Shown here one piece after another: positions 15,918-23,587 of a stretch of 64,000 bases of DNA. The translations under genes were made by a program, and so were the position numbers. The DNA comes from Streptomyces sp. 11x1 (GTDB lineage: Bacteria; Actinomycetota; Actinomycetes; Streptomycetales; Streptomycetaceae). Below the pieces are notes generated by a model. The model was not told the origin of the DNA. It made no database searches and saw only the letters and a list, made by a program, of their open reading frames with translations. Numbering within the stretch: the first letter of the stretch is position 1; every line of letters begins with the position of its first letter. The DNA is taken from positions 4,737,001 through 4,801,000 of the forward strand of contig NZ_CP122458.1 of assembly GCF_032598905.1 (NCBI RefSeq). Direction: 5' to 3'.

Positions 15918-17648
15918 TCAGCGCGCCCCGGGGTCGTACTTGCGCAGCGACTCCTGGACCTCGCGGGCGTACGGCCCCTCCCACCACGGGATGGTCTCGA
16001 CGAGGACCGGCTTGGTGCCGGAGGCGAGGACGAGGGCGCGGCCCGGGGGCATGGCGCCCAGGTCGGACACGCCGAGGACGCGCTGGCGGCTGACGGACTC
16101 GCTGACCGTGCGGTTGCCGCTCCAGCCGCCGAACTCCGACTCACGGCTCGCCTGGTACTCGCGCATGTCGTACTCGCCGGCCAGTTCGCTGAGGTCGCCC
16201 AGGAAGCGGGTGTCGGAGACACCGCCGCCGTAGACGCGGATGTTCGCGGCGGACCACAGCTTCTCCATGCCGCGCTCGCCCCACACCTCGATGCCCTGGG
16301 CCCAGGACTGGAGGATGGTCATGAGGATGATGCCGCGCGAGCCGTAGTGGGAGTACAGGTCGGGAAGCGTGCGCCAGCGGCAGACGTTCGCGGCCTCGTC
16401 GAGGACGCCGACGAGGGGCAGCGGGAGGCGGCCGCCGCGCTGGGTGGTGGCGTACTCCTCGGCCGCCTCGACGACGGCGACGGTGAGCGCGGTGACCAGT
16501 GGTCCGGCGGAGTCACGGCCCTCGCGGGAGAGGGAGTACAGGGTGCCGCCGGTCCGGACGAAGGCGTGCGGGTCGAACTGGGGTGTGTTCGGGTCGGCGG
16601 GCGGGGTAACCCAGCGGTTGACCTCCGGGTTGATCAGGCAGGACGCCATCTGCTGGGCTACGCCGTAGATGCCGCTGCGCTGCTTGTCGGGGGCGGTGAG
16701 GACACCGCTCAGGCCGTCGGCGGCCATCGTGTGCCCGGAACCGCGCAGGATCCGCTCCGGGGTGTCGTCCTTCGGGTTGGACAGCCAGGTGTAGATCTGC
16801 GTGATCGGCATCCTGCCGCAGGCGGCGGCGAGCAGCAGGTTGGCGAGCAGGTCCTGGCCCGCCGGGTCGAAGAAGGCGTCCGTGGAGGCGTTGGCGTCCC
16901 GCGAGCCGCTGGCGAAGTGGTCGGCCATCTTGCGGGCCTTGGCCACGTCGGTGACGTACGACAGCGGGTTCCACCACCAGCTGGGCGTCTCGGCGGCGAC
17001 CTGCTGCGGGTCGAAGACCCAGACCGGGCCGCGCGCGGAACGGGGGCCCCGGGTGGAGTCCACGATGTCCCGCTTGTTGGAGGTGACGAGGACCGCACCG
17101 GGCCCGTCGAGGATGGCGGGGACCGCCCGCCGGGTCGTCTTGCCGGTACGCGGGCCCCAGATGTCGACGTGCATGTCCTCGTAAGAACCGAACAGCGGCT
17201 GGCGGCCCTTGACGGACCGTCCGATGAAGACACCGGGGGTCTGGGCCTTCACGCCGAGCCGTTCGGCGATGGCCGCCGCGCCCTTCATCGTCAGCTTGCC
17301 CAGTTCCTCGCCCTTGGCGAGATGCTGCGCCGCCCCGTCCACCTTGGGCTTCTTCTTGAACCGCTGCACCATGCGGTACACGGCGGTCCCGAGGATGCCG
17401 AGCAGCACGGCCTCGGCGGCGGCGACGGCGCTGGCGGGCGACCCCGGCCAGCTGTAGTCGCCCTTGACCAGGGCGACGAGGAACGTCAGCGGGTTCGACG
17501 CGGGCGCCGGCGCGTCCGCGAACGGCGCGCCGATCTTCGCCGCGAGCCAGGCCCCGACGACCCCCAGGAGCACGATCGCGACGACGATGACGATCTCGAT
17601 CGTCCAGTCGTCCTCGGCGCGGGGCTTCTTCTGCTGTTCTGCGGTCAC
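15918..17648 (-). CDS. VirD4/TraG-like coupling ATPase
   Basis: The product has 576 residues. Two N-terminal membrane helices (about 17-37 and 72-93) precede a cytoplasmic ATPase domain. Walker A is GPRTGKTT (165-172) and Walker B is LVGVLDEAANV (acidic pair about 417-418). SNKRDIVDSTRG and FDPQQV follow Walker A, as in the TraG/TraD (T4CP) family. These hexameric ATPases recruit DNA or protein substrates to type IV secretion channels. The GTG at 17648 gives a normal short cytoplasmic N-terminus. It is the last gene of the minus block of the secretion-like cluster, 77 bp after the propeller lipoprotein. No relaxase gene is nearby, so protein transport is as likely as DNA transport. Confidence 0.85.
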   Translation of the reverse strand: MTAEQQKKPRAEDDWTIEIVIVVAIVLLGVVGAWLAAKIGAPFADAPAPASNPLTFLVALVKGDYSWPGSPASAVAAAEAVLLGILGTAVYRMVQRFKKKPKVDGAAQHLAKGEELGKLTMKGAAAIAERLGVKAQTPGVFIGRSVKGRQPLFGSYEDMHVDIWGPRTGKTTRRAVPAILDGPGAVLVTSNKRDIVDSTRGPRSARGPVWVFDPQQVAAETPSWWWNPLSYVTDVAKARKMADHFASGSRDANASTDAFFDPAGQDLLANLLLAAACGRMPITQIYTWLSNPKDDTPERILRGSGHTMAADGLSGVLTAPDKQRSGIYGVAQQMASCLINPEVNRWVTPPADPNTPQFDPHAFVRTGGTLYSLSREGRDSAGPLVTALTVAVVEAAEEYATTQRGGRLPLPLVGVLDEAANVCRWRTLPDLYSHYGSRGIILMTILQSWAQGIEVWGERGMEKLWSAANIRVYGGGVSDTRFLGDLSELAGEYDMREYQASRESEFGGWSGNRTVSESVSRQRVLGVSDLGAMPPGRALVLASGTKPVLVETIPWWEGPYAREVQESLRKYDPGAR

Positions 17649-17725
17649 CCGCGGGTCCGTCCTTTCTGGGGGTGGGATGGGGGCTGGGGCGGCGTCCGCC
17701 ACCACACCATGCGTGCCGGTCGCGG

Positions 17726-19153
17726 CTACCTCTTCGTCTCGGGGGCGAAGACGAAGAGGTCCGTCCCCGCCAGCACCCCGTAGCCGTTCGTGGTGAGTTG
17801 CAGGGGTTCTGCGTCGGCGGTCAGGCCGGGGCTCAGGTCCGGGGCGAGGTCGGAGGCCAGGACCTTCTTGGTCCTCGGGTCCAGCGCGGTGAGCCCCATG
17901 CCGTCGACGGAGGCGTAGAGGACATCCGTGGTCGTCAGTCCCCAGGGTTCGACGCTGTGCTCGTCCTCCTTCTGCCGCCACAGTTCGGCGCCCGTCCCCG
18001 GGTCCCAGGCCACCGCAGCACCACCGAACCGGGTGACCACAGTGGCGCCGTCCGGAGCCAGGACGATGTTCCCCTGTCCTCGGGAGAGCTCGTCGAGGTC
18101 CTGCTTCGGCCCTTCGGCGATCAGCCGACCGGTCTTCAGGTCGACGACGGTCAGGATCTCGTCGTCCGCGTCGTCACCCGGCTGCTTCCAGGCGAGGATG
18201 CCCTTGTCGTCGGTGAGGGGGAGGAGACGGGCATCCAGGTCGCCGGAGTCCTCGACCGCGGCGAGGGCGGACGGCCGGTCGACGTCCCCGAGGTCCCACA
18301 GTTCCTGGCCGGTGAGGCGGTCACTGACGACCAGGCGGCTTCCGCTGCCGTCGACCACGGACCAGGTCGAGGCGGTGCGGTAACCGAACCCGGGGCCCAG
18401 CGGCTGCGGGTCAAGGCCCCGGTCGCGGACCTCGACGGGGGAGCCGCCGCCGATGGGGGTGTACGTGTCGCTCTTGTGCTTCTCCTTCGTGAGGAGGTGC
18501 CCGGCCTCGGCGCTCAGGCCGGAGCCGTCCTCACCGGTGAGGGTGGAACTGCCCAGTTCCTTCCCGGACGGCGCGTACATGGTGTACGTCGTGGTGATCG
18601 CGGCCTTCTTCAGTCCGTCCGGCTCGACCACGGCGCCGGAGACGACCAGGAGGGCCGGGGAGCCGTCCTTCCACTCGGAGATCTGCAGGAAACGGTCCAG
18701 GGACCGCTCCCGGTCGCCCTTCCACTCGGCGGGGACCGTGACGTCGACTGTCCGACGGATCTCGCCGGTGGCGGGGTCGTACAGCCGGGCCCGGAAGCGG
18801 CTCTCCGTCTCCTCGGCCTCGGAGTGCTCCGACAGGTCCTCGGTCAGGACCACGGCGTCACCCAGCACACAGGTCTGGGCGTCGAAGTGGACGACCTCGG
18901 TCGCGGCCGCCTCGGCCGGGTCGTCGGCGCAGCCCCTGAGGCTGCCGCCCTTCAGGCTCCACACCGGTTCCGCCGACAGGCCGGGCAGCCTCGCCCCTTC
19001 GTACGCGGGACCCGTCCGCTGCACGGCTGGGGGTGAGGCCTTGGGCTTCGCCCTCTCCGTCGCCTCCGTGTCCTCGGCATCGCCGCTCCCGCCGCAGGCG
19101 GTCAGGACACCGAGGGACAGGATCGTCCCGGTCACCAGGAACGTGCGCCTCAT
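17726..19153 (-). CDS. Lipoprotein with a PQQ-type beta-propeller
   Basis: The product has 475 residues. A lipoprotein signal peptide ends LSLGVLTACGG with the lipobox Cys at about 20. The mature part has repeated propeller blades of the PQQ-like type: RLYDPATGEIRRTVDV, DRLTGQELWDLGDV, VVDLKTGRLIAEG, AWDPGTGAELWRQKED and ALDPRTKKVLASDL. Such proteins usually serve as extracellular scaffolds rather than enzymes. The ATG start overlaps the stop of the wall-hydrolase gene by four bases, which ties it to the secretion-like machine. A role in stabilising the channel outside the membrane is inferred. Confidence 0.8.
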   Translation of the reverse strand: MRRTFLVTGTILSLGVLTACGGSGDAEDTEATERAKPKASPPAVQRTGPAYEGARLPGLSAEPVWSLKGGSLRGCADDPAEAAATEVVHFDAQTCVLGDAVVLTEDLSEHSEAEETESRFRARLYDPATGEIRRTVDVTVPAEWKGDRERSLDRFLQISEWKDGSPALLVVSGAVVEPDGLKKAAITTTYTMYAPSGKELGSSTLTGEDGSGLSAEAGHLLTKEKHKSDTYTPIGGGSPVEVRDRGLDPQPLGPGFGYRTASTWSVVDGSGSRLVVSDRLTGQELWDLGDVDRPSALAAVEDSGDLDARLLPLTDDKGILAWKQPGDDADDEILTVVDLKTGRLIAEGPKQDLDELSRGQGNIVLAPDGATVVTRFGGAAVAWDPGTGAELWRQKEDEHSVEPWGLTTTDVLYASVDGMGLTALDPRTKKVLASDLAPDLSPGLTADAEPLQLTTNGYGVLAGTDLFVFAPETKR

Positions 19154-21231
19154 GCGTCCTCCGTACCGGTCTTGCCGTCGCCCTCGACCGCGTTCGTACC
19201 GGCCGGGATCGGCACGCGGTAGACGCCCGTGATCTCGTCCTGGACGTCCCAGGTGCTGAAGGAGACCGACTTGCCGGGGCGCGGGGCATGGATGATCTTC
19301 TTGGTCTTGGGATCCCAGACGAGGCCCACGTGCCCGGAGAAGCCGCCTCCCTCGGGCCGGAAGAAGATCAGGTCACCGGGTTGCGCCTCGGACAGCGGCA
19401 CCTCGTACTTGCGGAGCCTGGGCTCCTGATCACGGGTGGTGGCGCCGATGTTGATCTTCCCGTCGCTGGCCATGTAGTACGCCCACTGCGTGAAACTGGA
19501 GCAGTCGAAGCTGGTCGGGTTCCGGCCCTGGAGGCGCGGCGCGCCGTACACGTACGGGACACCGACCCCGCGCTGCGCCCAGCCGAGGACAGCGCGGATC
19601 ACCGGGTCGTCGGAGTCGGGGAGGACACCGGAGGCCCCGGCGCCGTCGGGGGCGACGGCCGCGCCGCCGTTGTCCTCGGCGCACTCCTCGTACTGCGCGT
19701 TGCGGCCCTCGCCGTTGCTGTCGCCCGGGACGGTGCCGTAGTCGGGGTTGGCGGTGACCCGGCCCGCCATCCACTCCGCCGGGTCGACCATGCCGGGGCC
19801 CTGGTCCTGGCCGCCGACGAACGGGTTGTCGACACCCGGGACGAGGACCTCCCAGTGCAAATGGGGGCCGGTGACATTGCCGGTCGCACCGATGGTGCCG
19901 ATCTGGTCACCGCGCTTGACGGACTGACCGACAGACACCTTGATCGACGTCTGGTGGGCGTAGAGCGTGATGACACCGTCCGCGTGGCGGAGCTTGGTCA
20001 TGTTTCCGTACGACCCGCCCGGCCCGGCGACGATGACCTCTCCGTCGGCCGGAGCATAGATCGGCGTGCCGGTGGTGGCCGTCAGGTCCAGGCCGGTGTG
20101 GTAGCCGAGGCTCCACATGTTGCCCTGTTTGTGGTAGGGCGTACCTATTTGGTAGGTGCCCTTCTTCATGGGCCACTGCCAGTCCTTGCCACCGGTGACG
20201 GGCTTGGCGGCGGGGAGCGCGAGGGTCGTCGAACCGGTGGCGGCGTCTGCGGAGTACGCGGCCAGGGACATCGCGGTGGTGGTGTCGTCGCCGCCGTCGT
20301 TCAGCGGGGGCGTCGACCAGGAGCGGGCCGGGCTCGCGGCGATGCTGAGGGCCCGGCTGGGCTGGGCGCCGTTGCCGACCGGCTCGGGGATGTCCGACTG
20401 CTTCCCCAGGGTGGGGAAGTCGGGGTTCTTCTCGATCGTCTCCTTCAGATGGGCGTACCAGCGCTTGATGAGGTCCTTGTCACCGGTGAGCGCGCCTCGG
20501 TAGCGGGCGGACTGGGTGAGGACGACACGCGGGTAGACGCTGTTGGAGGAGGCCGAACCGGAGTAGATCTGGAGGGCCTTGAAGGGCTGGGTCTCCGCCT
20601 TCTTGGCGTGCAGGAAGTTGGCTGCGGCGTAGGCCGCGTCGTCGATGTTGTACAGGTCCCTCTTGCCATCGCCGTTGCCGTCGTCGCCGTAGTCCGTCCA
20701 GGCCGGCTTGCCGAACTGCAGGATGCCCATGTAGCCGAGGGAGTTGGCACCGCCGGGCGCGGCCGAGGGGTCCTGGCCGTACTTGGTCTCCTGGTACATC
20801 TGCCCGGCGATCATGGTCCAGTCGAGACCGTCGTAGCGGGCGGCCGCGCGCATCGCGGCGAGGATCATCTTCGGCGGGATCTCGTTGCGCGCGGTCTCAC
20901 TGGGTGTGTACATCTTCCCGGCCGGCATGACCGGGTTGGTGGCCGCCGCGTCGTCGGTGTTGCCCGCCTCGGCGTTGTCGGCGTAGTCCGCACAGGAGGC
21001 GGCGGCGGCTCCCGCTCCCATGCCTCCGAGAAGCGATCCCAGCAGCACGAGGACGAGGGTGCCGATCCCGGCCAGGGGCAGGAATCCGACACCCGCCGCT
21101 ATCCACAGCCACTTCTTGTTGTTGTTCTTCTTGCCGCCACCCGAGCCGTTCTTGACCTGGGCCGCCGCCTTGGCCGCCTTGGCGACCTTCGCCGCCTTCG
21201 CGGCGGCGGCCAGTACCGCCGGTGCCACCAT
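19150..21231 (-). CDS. Membrane-anchored wall hydrolase: transglycosylase + M23 + NlpC/P60
   Basis: The product has 693 residues and three peptidoglycan-cleaving domains. After a Lys/Ala-rich N-terminus and a membrane helix (about 41-69), an SLT-type transglycosylase region has its probable catalytic Glu in IAGQMYQETKYG (148) and GYMGILQFG. Near residues 370-465 an M23 metallopeptidase shows YHTGLDL and PHLHWEV. The C-terminal NlpC/P60 domain has FDCSSFTQWAYY (Cys about 576) and GHVGLVWD. Wall hydrolases of this sort open the wall for Gram-positive type IV secretion (VirB1/CwlT role). Three catalytic types in one chain is unusual; CwlT-type proteins have two. It sits 6 bp after the VirB8-like gene. 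Confidence 0.9.
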   Translation of the reverse strand: MVAPAVLAAAAKAAKVAKAAKAAAQVKNGSGGGKKNNNKKWLWIAAGVGFLPLAGIGTLVLVLLGSLLGGMGAGAAAASCADYADNAEAGNTDDAAATNPVMPAGKMYTPSETARNEIPPKMILAAMRAAARYDGLDWTMIAGQMYQETKYGQDPSAAPGGANSLGYMGILQFGKPAWTDYGDDGNGDGKRDLYNIDDAAYAAANFLHAKKAETQPFKALQIYSGSASSNSVYPRVVLTQSARYRGALTGDKDLIKRWYAHLKETIEKNPDFPTLGKQSDIPEPVGNGAQPSRALSIAASPARSWSTPPLNDGGDDTTTAMSLAAYSADAATGSTTLALPAAKPVTGGKDWQWPMKKGTYQIGTPYHKQGNMWSLGYHTGLDLTATTGTPIYAPADGEVIVAGPGGSYGNMTKLRHADGVITLYAHQTSIKVSVGQSVKRGDQIGTIGATGNVTGPHLHWEVLVPGVDNPFVGGQDQGPGMVDPAEWMAGRVTANPDYGTVPGDSNGEGRNAQYEECAEDNGGAAVAPDGAGASGVLPDSDDPVIRAVLGWAQRGVGVPYVYGAPRLQGRNPTSFDCSSFTQWAYYMASDGKINIGATTRDQEPRLRKYEVPLSEAQPGDLIFFRPEGGGFSGHVGLVWDPKTKKIIHAPRPGKSVSFSTWDVQDEITGVYRVPIPAGTNAVEGDGKTGTEDA

Positions 21232-21237
21232 CGCGCG

Positions 21238-21933
21238 TCACGCCCCCGAGTCGTCGGAGGCGCCCACGTCACCGAGCCCGAAGATGTCGAAGCCGGAGAC
21301 GACCCACTTGCCGTTGACCTCCTGCACGCTCACCAGCCACTGGTTCGACTCGGTGATGGTCTCGCCGCCCTCGGTGCGCGTGGCCTTCACCTCGACCAGG
21401 CTGGAGATGGAACGGCCGCTGCCGCGCACCAGATCGTCCGAGATCACCGCGTCGCGCTCCACGACGGCGGTGCCCTTGGAGGTGCACCGCTCGGCCTGGC
21501 AGGTGGCCCAGGCCTTGCCGGTGGGCAGCGCCGTCAGCTCCTTCATCCGCTCGTCGTTCAGGGTGAGTTCGAGGAGCGGTGCCCGCCAGGCCGCCGCCCT
21601 GGCCGTGTGGTCGTAGGTGTTGATGCCCGCCATGTACCGCGTCATGATCCCGTGGGCCTCGGCGGCCTCGGCTACCGAGACGATCGGCGCGGTCGCCGCG
21701 TCGCGGCCTCCGTCCGACGTGTCCTCGTCGGAGTCGGAGTCGGAGGTCTCCTGTCCGCCCGATCCCGTACCACCCTGGCCGGCGGTGGCGGTGGGGCTCG
21801 CCGAGCCACCGTCCTCGTCGCTCCCCTCGTCCCCGTCGAAGACGGTGAACACGGTCAGGACGGCGATCAGGAGAACGCCGAGCACCCCCAGGGCCAACAG
21901 CCCCGTGCGCTTGTTCTCCTCAGGCAACTCCAC
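21238..21933 (-). CDS. Single-pass membrane protein with a VirB8/NTF2-like outer domain
   Basis: The product has 231 residues. One membrane helix (GLLALGVLGVLLIAVLTVF, about 12-30) is followed by an acidic Ser/Asp/Glu-rich linker, then an extracytoplasmic domain from about 95 to the end. Length and order (a helix-rich MTRYMAGINTYDHTARAAAW, then strands such as ISSLVEVKATRTEGG, NQWLVSVQEVNGKWVVSGFD) fit an NTF2-like fold as in VirB8/TcpC. The GTG at 21933 is preferred to an upstream ATG because it follows GGGAGG and leaves a short cytoplasmic end. The fold assignment is by eye. It is first in a tight run with the wall hydrolase, propeller lipoprotein and coupling ATPase. Confidence 0.7.
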   Translation of the reverse strand: MELPEENKRTGLLALGVLGVLLIAVLTVFTVFDGDEGSDEDGGSASPTATAGQGGTGSGGQETSDSDSDEDTSDGGRDAATAPIVSVAEAAEAHGIMTRYMAGINTYDHTARAAAWRAPLLELTLNDERMKELTALPTGKAWATCQAERCTSKGTAVVERDAVISDDLVRGSGRSISSLVEVKATRTEGGETITESNQWLVSVQEVNGKWVVSGFDIFGLGDVGASDDSGA

Positions 21934-22228
21934 GCTCCCGCGCCTCCCTTGTGCTGAGCCGGTACGGCGGTCGACGGGTGACCGGGACACGGTAGGGGGA
22001 GGTGTGGGGCGGGGAGCCGAAGGGATTCCCGGCGGGGAAAGCACGGGGTGCCGCCGGGAAAGAGCGGGACACGCGAGCAGGGGGCGGCTGGCCGTGCCGC
22101 CCGGACGGGCCGCCCGGCGTCACCGCCACGGGCAGGGGCGAGGCGGGCCGTCGGCGTCCGAGGCACTCGTGTCGGCCCGTACGCCCGGCACCGCTTCGTC
22201 GCGCTGTTCCCCCGCCCGTCCGTCCCGC
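21934..22228. promoter_or_regulatory. Gap with a GTGTCCC/TTTCCCGG element upstream of the VirB8-like operon
   Basis: These 295 bp hold no gene. Read on the minus strand, the gap carries CGTGTCCCGCTCTTTCCCGG (22074-22055), then CCCCGCCGGGAATCCC (22040-22025). CCGTGTCCCGG lies closer to the start (around 21985-21995). The same order of motifs (GTGTCCC, TTTCCCGG, CCCCG.CGGGAATCC) is found on the plus strand at about 23380-23440, upstream of the opposing operon. A shared regulator binding site is a reasonable inference. Confidence 0.4.
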
Positions 22229-22591
22229 TCACTCCGGCCGGGCGTCCACCGGCAGCGGGTCGAACGGGTAGGCCGTGTGTCCGTCCTTGGGTGAACACGC
22301 CGCGAACGGGCCCGCGTCGGCGTCCATCAGCACCCGCAGATGCGGGTCGGCGTGGTGCAGCCACCACGTCGACATGCCGAGCGCGGAATCCTGGCGCAGG
22401 TGTTCCCAGGCCAGCCAGAGCGCGGAGAGGCGGGCGCCTGCCTCGGGGTGCTCCCACCAACGGGGGCACCAGGTCGCCGACGAACCGTTGACGCGGCGGC
22501 GGACCATCTGGGCGAGGTAGTCGGAGACGAACGCGTAGACGTCCGCGAAGTAGAACTCCGGCTGTTCGGAGGATGCTTCGGTGCCGCTCAT
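22229..22591 (-). CDS. DUF4913 family protein
   Basis: The product has 120 residues and is cytoplasmic and Trp-rich. The sequence FYFADVYAFVSDYLAQMVRR, then WCPRWWEHPEAGARLSALWL and STWWLHHADPHLRVLM, is the pattern I associate with DUF4913. This actinobacterial family is often encoded beside type IV secretion-like or mobile-element genes, and its function is unknown. The ATG follows CAGGAG with 8-base spacing. It lies 48 bp after the tail-anchored protein gene, in the same direction. Confidence 0.78.
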   Translation of the reverse strand: MSGTEASSEQPEFYFADVYAFVSDYLAQMVRRRVNGSSATWCPRWWEHPEAGARLSALWLAWEHLRQDSALGMSTWWLHHADPHLRVLMDADAGPFAACSPKDGHTAYPFDPLPVDARPE

Positions 22592-22639
22592 CGTTCCGCT
22601 CCTGCGGGCTGCTGTCGGGGGCCGGGGACGGTGGAGGGA

Positions 22640-23242
22640 TCAGGTCAGGACGATGCCGAGGAGCAGGAGCACCACGACCACAGCGCCCATCACGATGCGC
22701 GCCGTCGGGTCCTCGCGCTCCCACAGGTCGTGGACGAGGGCCCAGCCGGTGAGCCGGGCGGCGCGGCCGCCGTGGAGACCGGGCGCCTGGCCCTGCTGAT
22801 CCACGTCCACGTCCTCCCCGTCCGGCGGGAGCGGCCCGGACTCGGGGTCGGCGTCGAAACCGACCGGCAACCCCTGCTGCTCCTGGGCCACCAGGACCAT
22901 CTGCTCCAGGAGTTCGGGAATCGTGTGCGGGGTGAGGGGATAGGTGAAGGTGCCGTACGGCGTCTCCATGCACAGCCGTGCCTGCCAGGGGTTACCGGGC
23001 TCGTAACCGTCGACCCAGGCGTGGTCGGCCTGGAAGACCTGGGGCGCCGCCGGTACGGCCGCGGGGGCGGGAGCCTGGACGGAGGCGGGAGCGGGGGCCG
23101 GAACGGGCGCCTGCGATGTCGGCGGGGTGTGCCGGACCGACGTCTCCTGGACCGGCGGCGTCTGCTGGATCGGCGTCTGCTGGGGGACGCCCCAGGCGCG
23201 CGGTTCGGGCTGCTGCTGCGGGTGCCCGTTGTGGTCGGTCAA
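22640..23242 (-). CDS. Tail-anchored protein with a Pro/Gln-rich N-terminus
   Basis: The product has 200 residues. The first ~75 are Pro/Gln/Ala-rich and probably disordered. A conserved-looking middle (FQADHAWVDGYEPGNPWQAR, then YGTFTYPLTPHTIPELLEQM) follows, and the chain ends in one hydrophobic helix (IVMGAVVVVLLLLGIVLT) with almost nothing after it. That predicts a C-terminal membrane anchor with the bulk in the cytoplasm. I do not recognise a family. The TTG start at 23242 is chosen because AAGGA lies six bases upstream. It is divergent from the TcpC-like gene, whose N-terminus is also Pro/Gln-rich and begins with nearly the same TDHN peptide, so the two starts look related. Confidence 0.72.
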   Translation of the reverse strand: MTDHNGHPQQQPEPRAWGVPQQTPIQQTPPVQETSVRHTPPTSQAPVPAPAPASVQAPAPAAVPAAPQVFQADHAWVDGYEPGNPWQARLCMETPYGTFTYPLTPHTIPELLEQMVLVAQEQQGLPVGFDADPESGPLPPDGEDVDVDQQGQAPGLHGGRAARLTGWALVHDLWEREDPTARIVMGAVVVVLLLLGIVLT

Positions 23243-23587
23243 CTCTCGTCCTTCGCCGGGTCCGTCGGGTGCAGGGTGTTCCGGGACGTCGTGCGTACCG
23301 CGGACGTGCGCCGCCGTACGGCACGCGTGCCCCGCGCATTGTGGGCCCAAGGCGGGCCGGGACAGCGAGCCCGCTTTCCCGCCGTGTCCCTGACACTTTT
23401 CCCGGCCGCTTTCCCGGGGGCCGCCCCGTCGGGAATCCACACTCTCCCGACGGGGAAAGCGGCGACGGTCCGGTGACAGGTCTTTGTCACACTGCCTGCG
23501 CACCTGGCTGGGCCAGGGCCCGTCGTGCGGTGCGGTCGTGACCCGCCCAGGCGGACGGGGAACCGACTCGCTGGAGTAACCGACTCG
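23243..23587. promoter_or_regulatory. Divergent intergenic region of the secretion-like cluster
   Basis: These 345 bp separate the minus and plus blocks. At about 23381-23440 lie CGTGTCCCTGACACTTTTCC, CGGCCGCTTTCCCGGG and CCCCGTCGGGAATCC, then a second TCCCGACGGGGAAAGC. The motif order matches the element at 22.0 kb when both are read toward their nearest gene start. TGTCCCTGACA is itself an imperfect inverted repeat. This is a likely control point for both operons, inferred from symmetry and recurrence. Confidence 0.45.

Noticed and set aside
17648..17981. Longer N-terminus for the coupling ATPase (start at 17981)
   Set aside because: The extra 111 residues are low-complexity Arg/Pro sequence overlapping the propeller lipoprotein 3' end in another frame; the GTG at 17648 gives a normal T4CP start.
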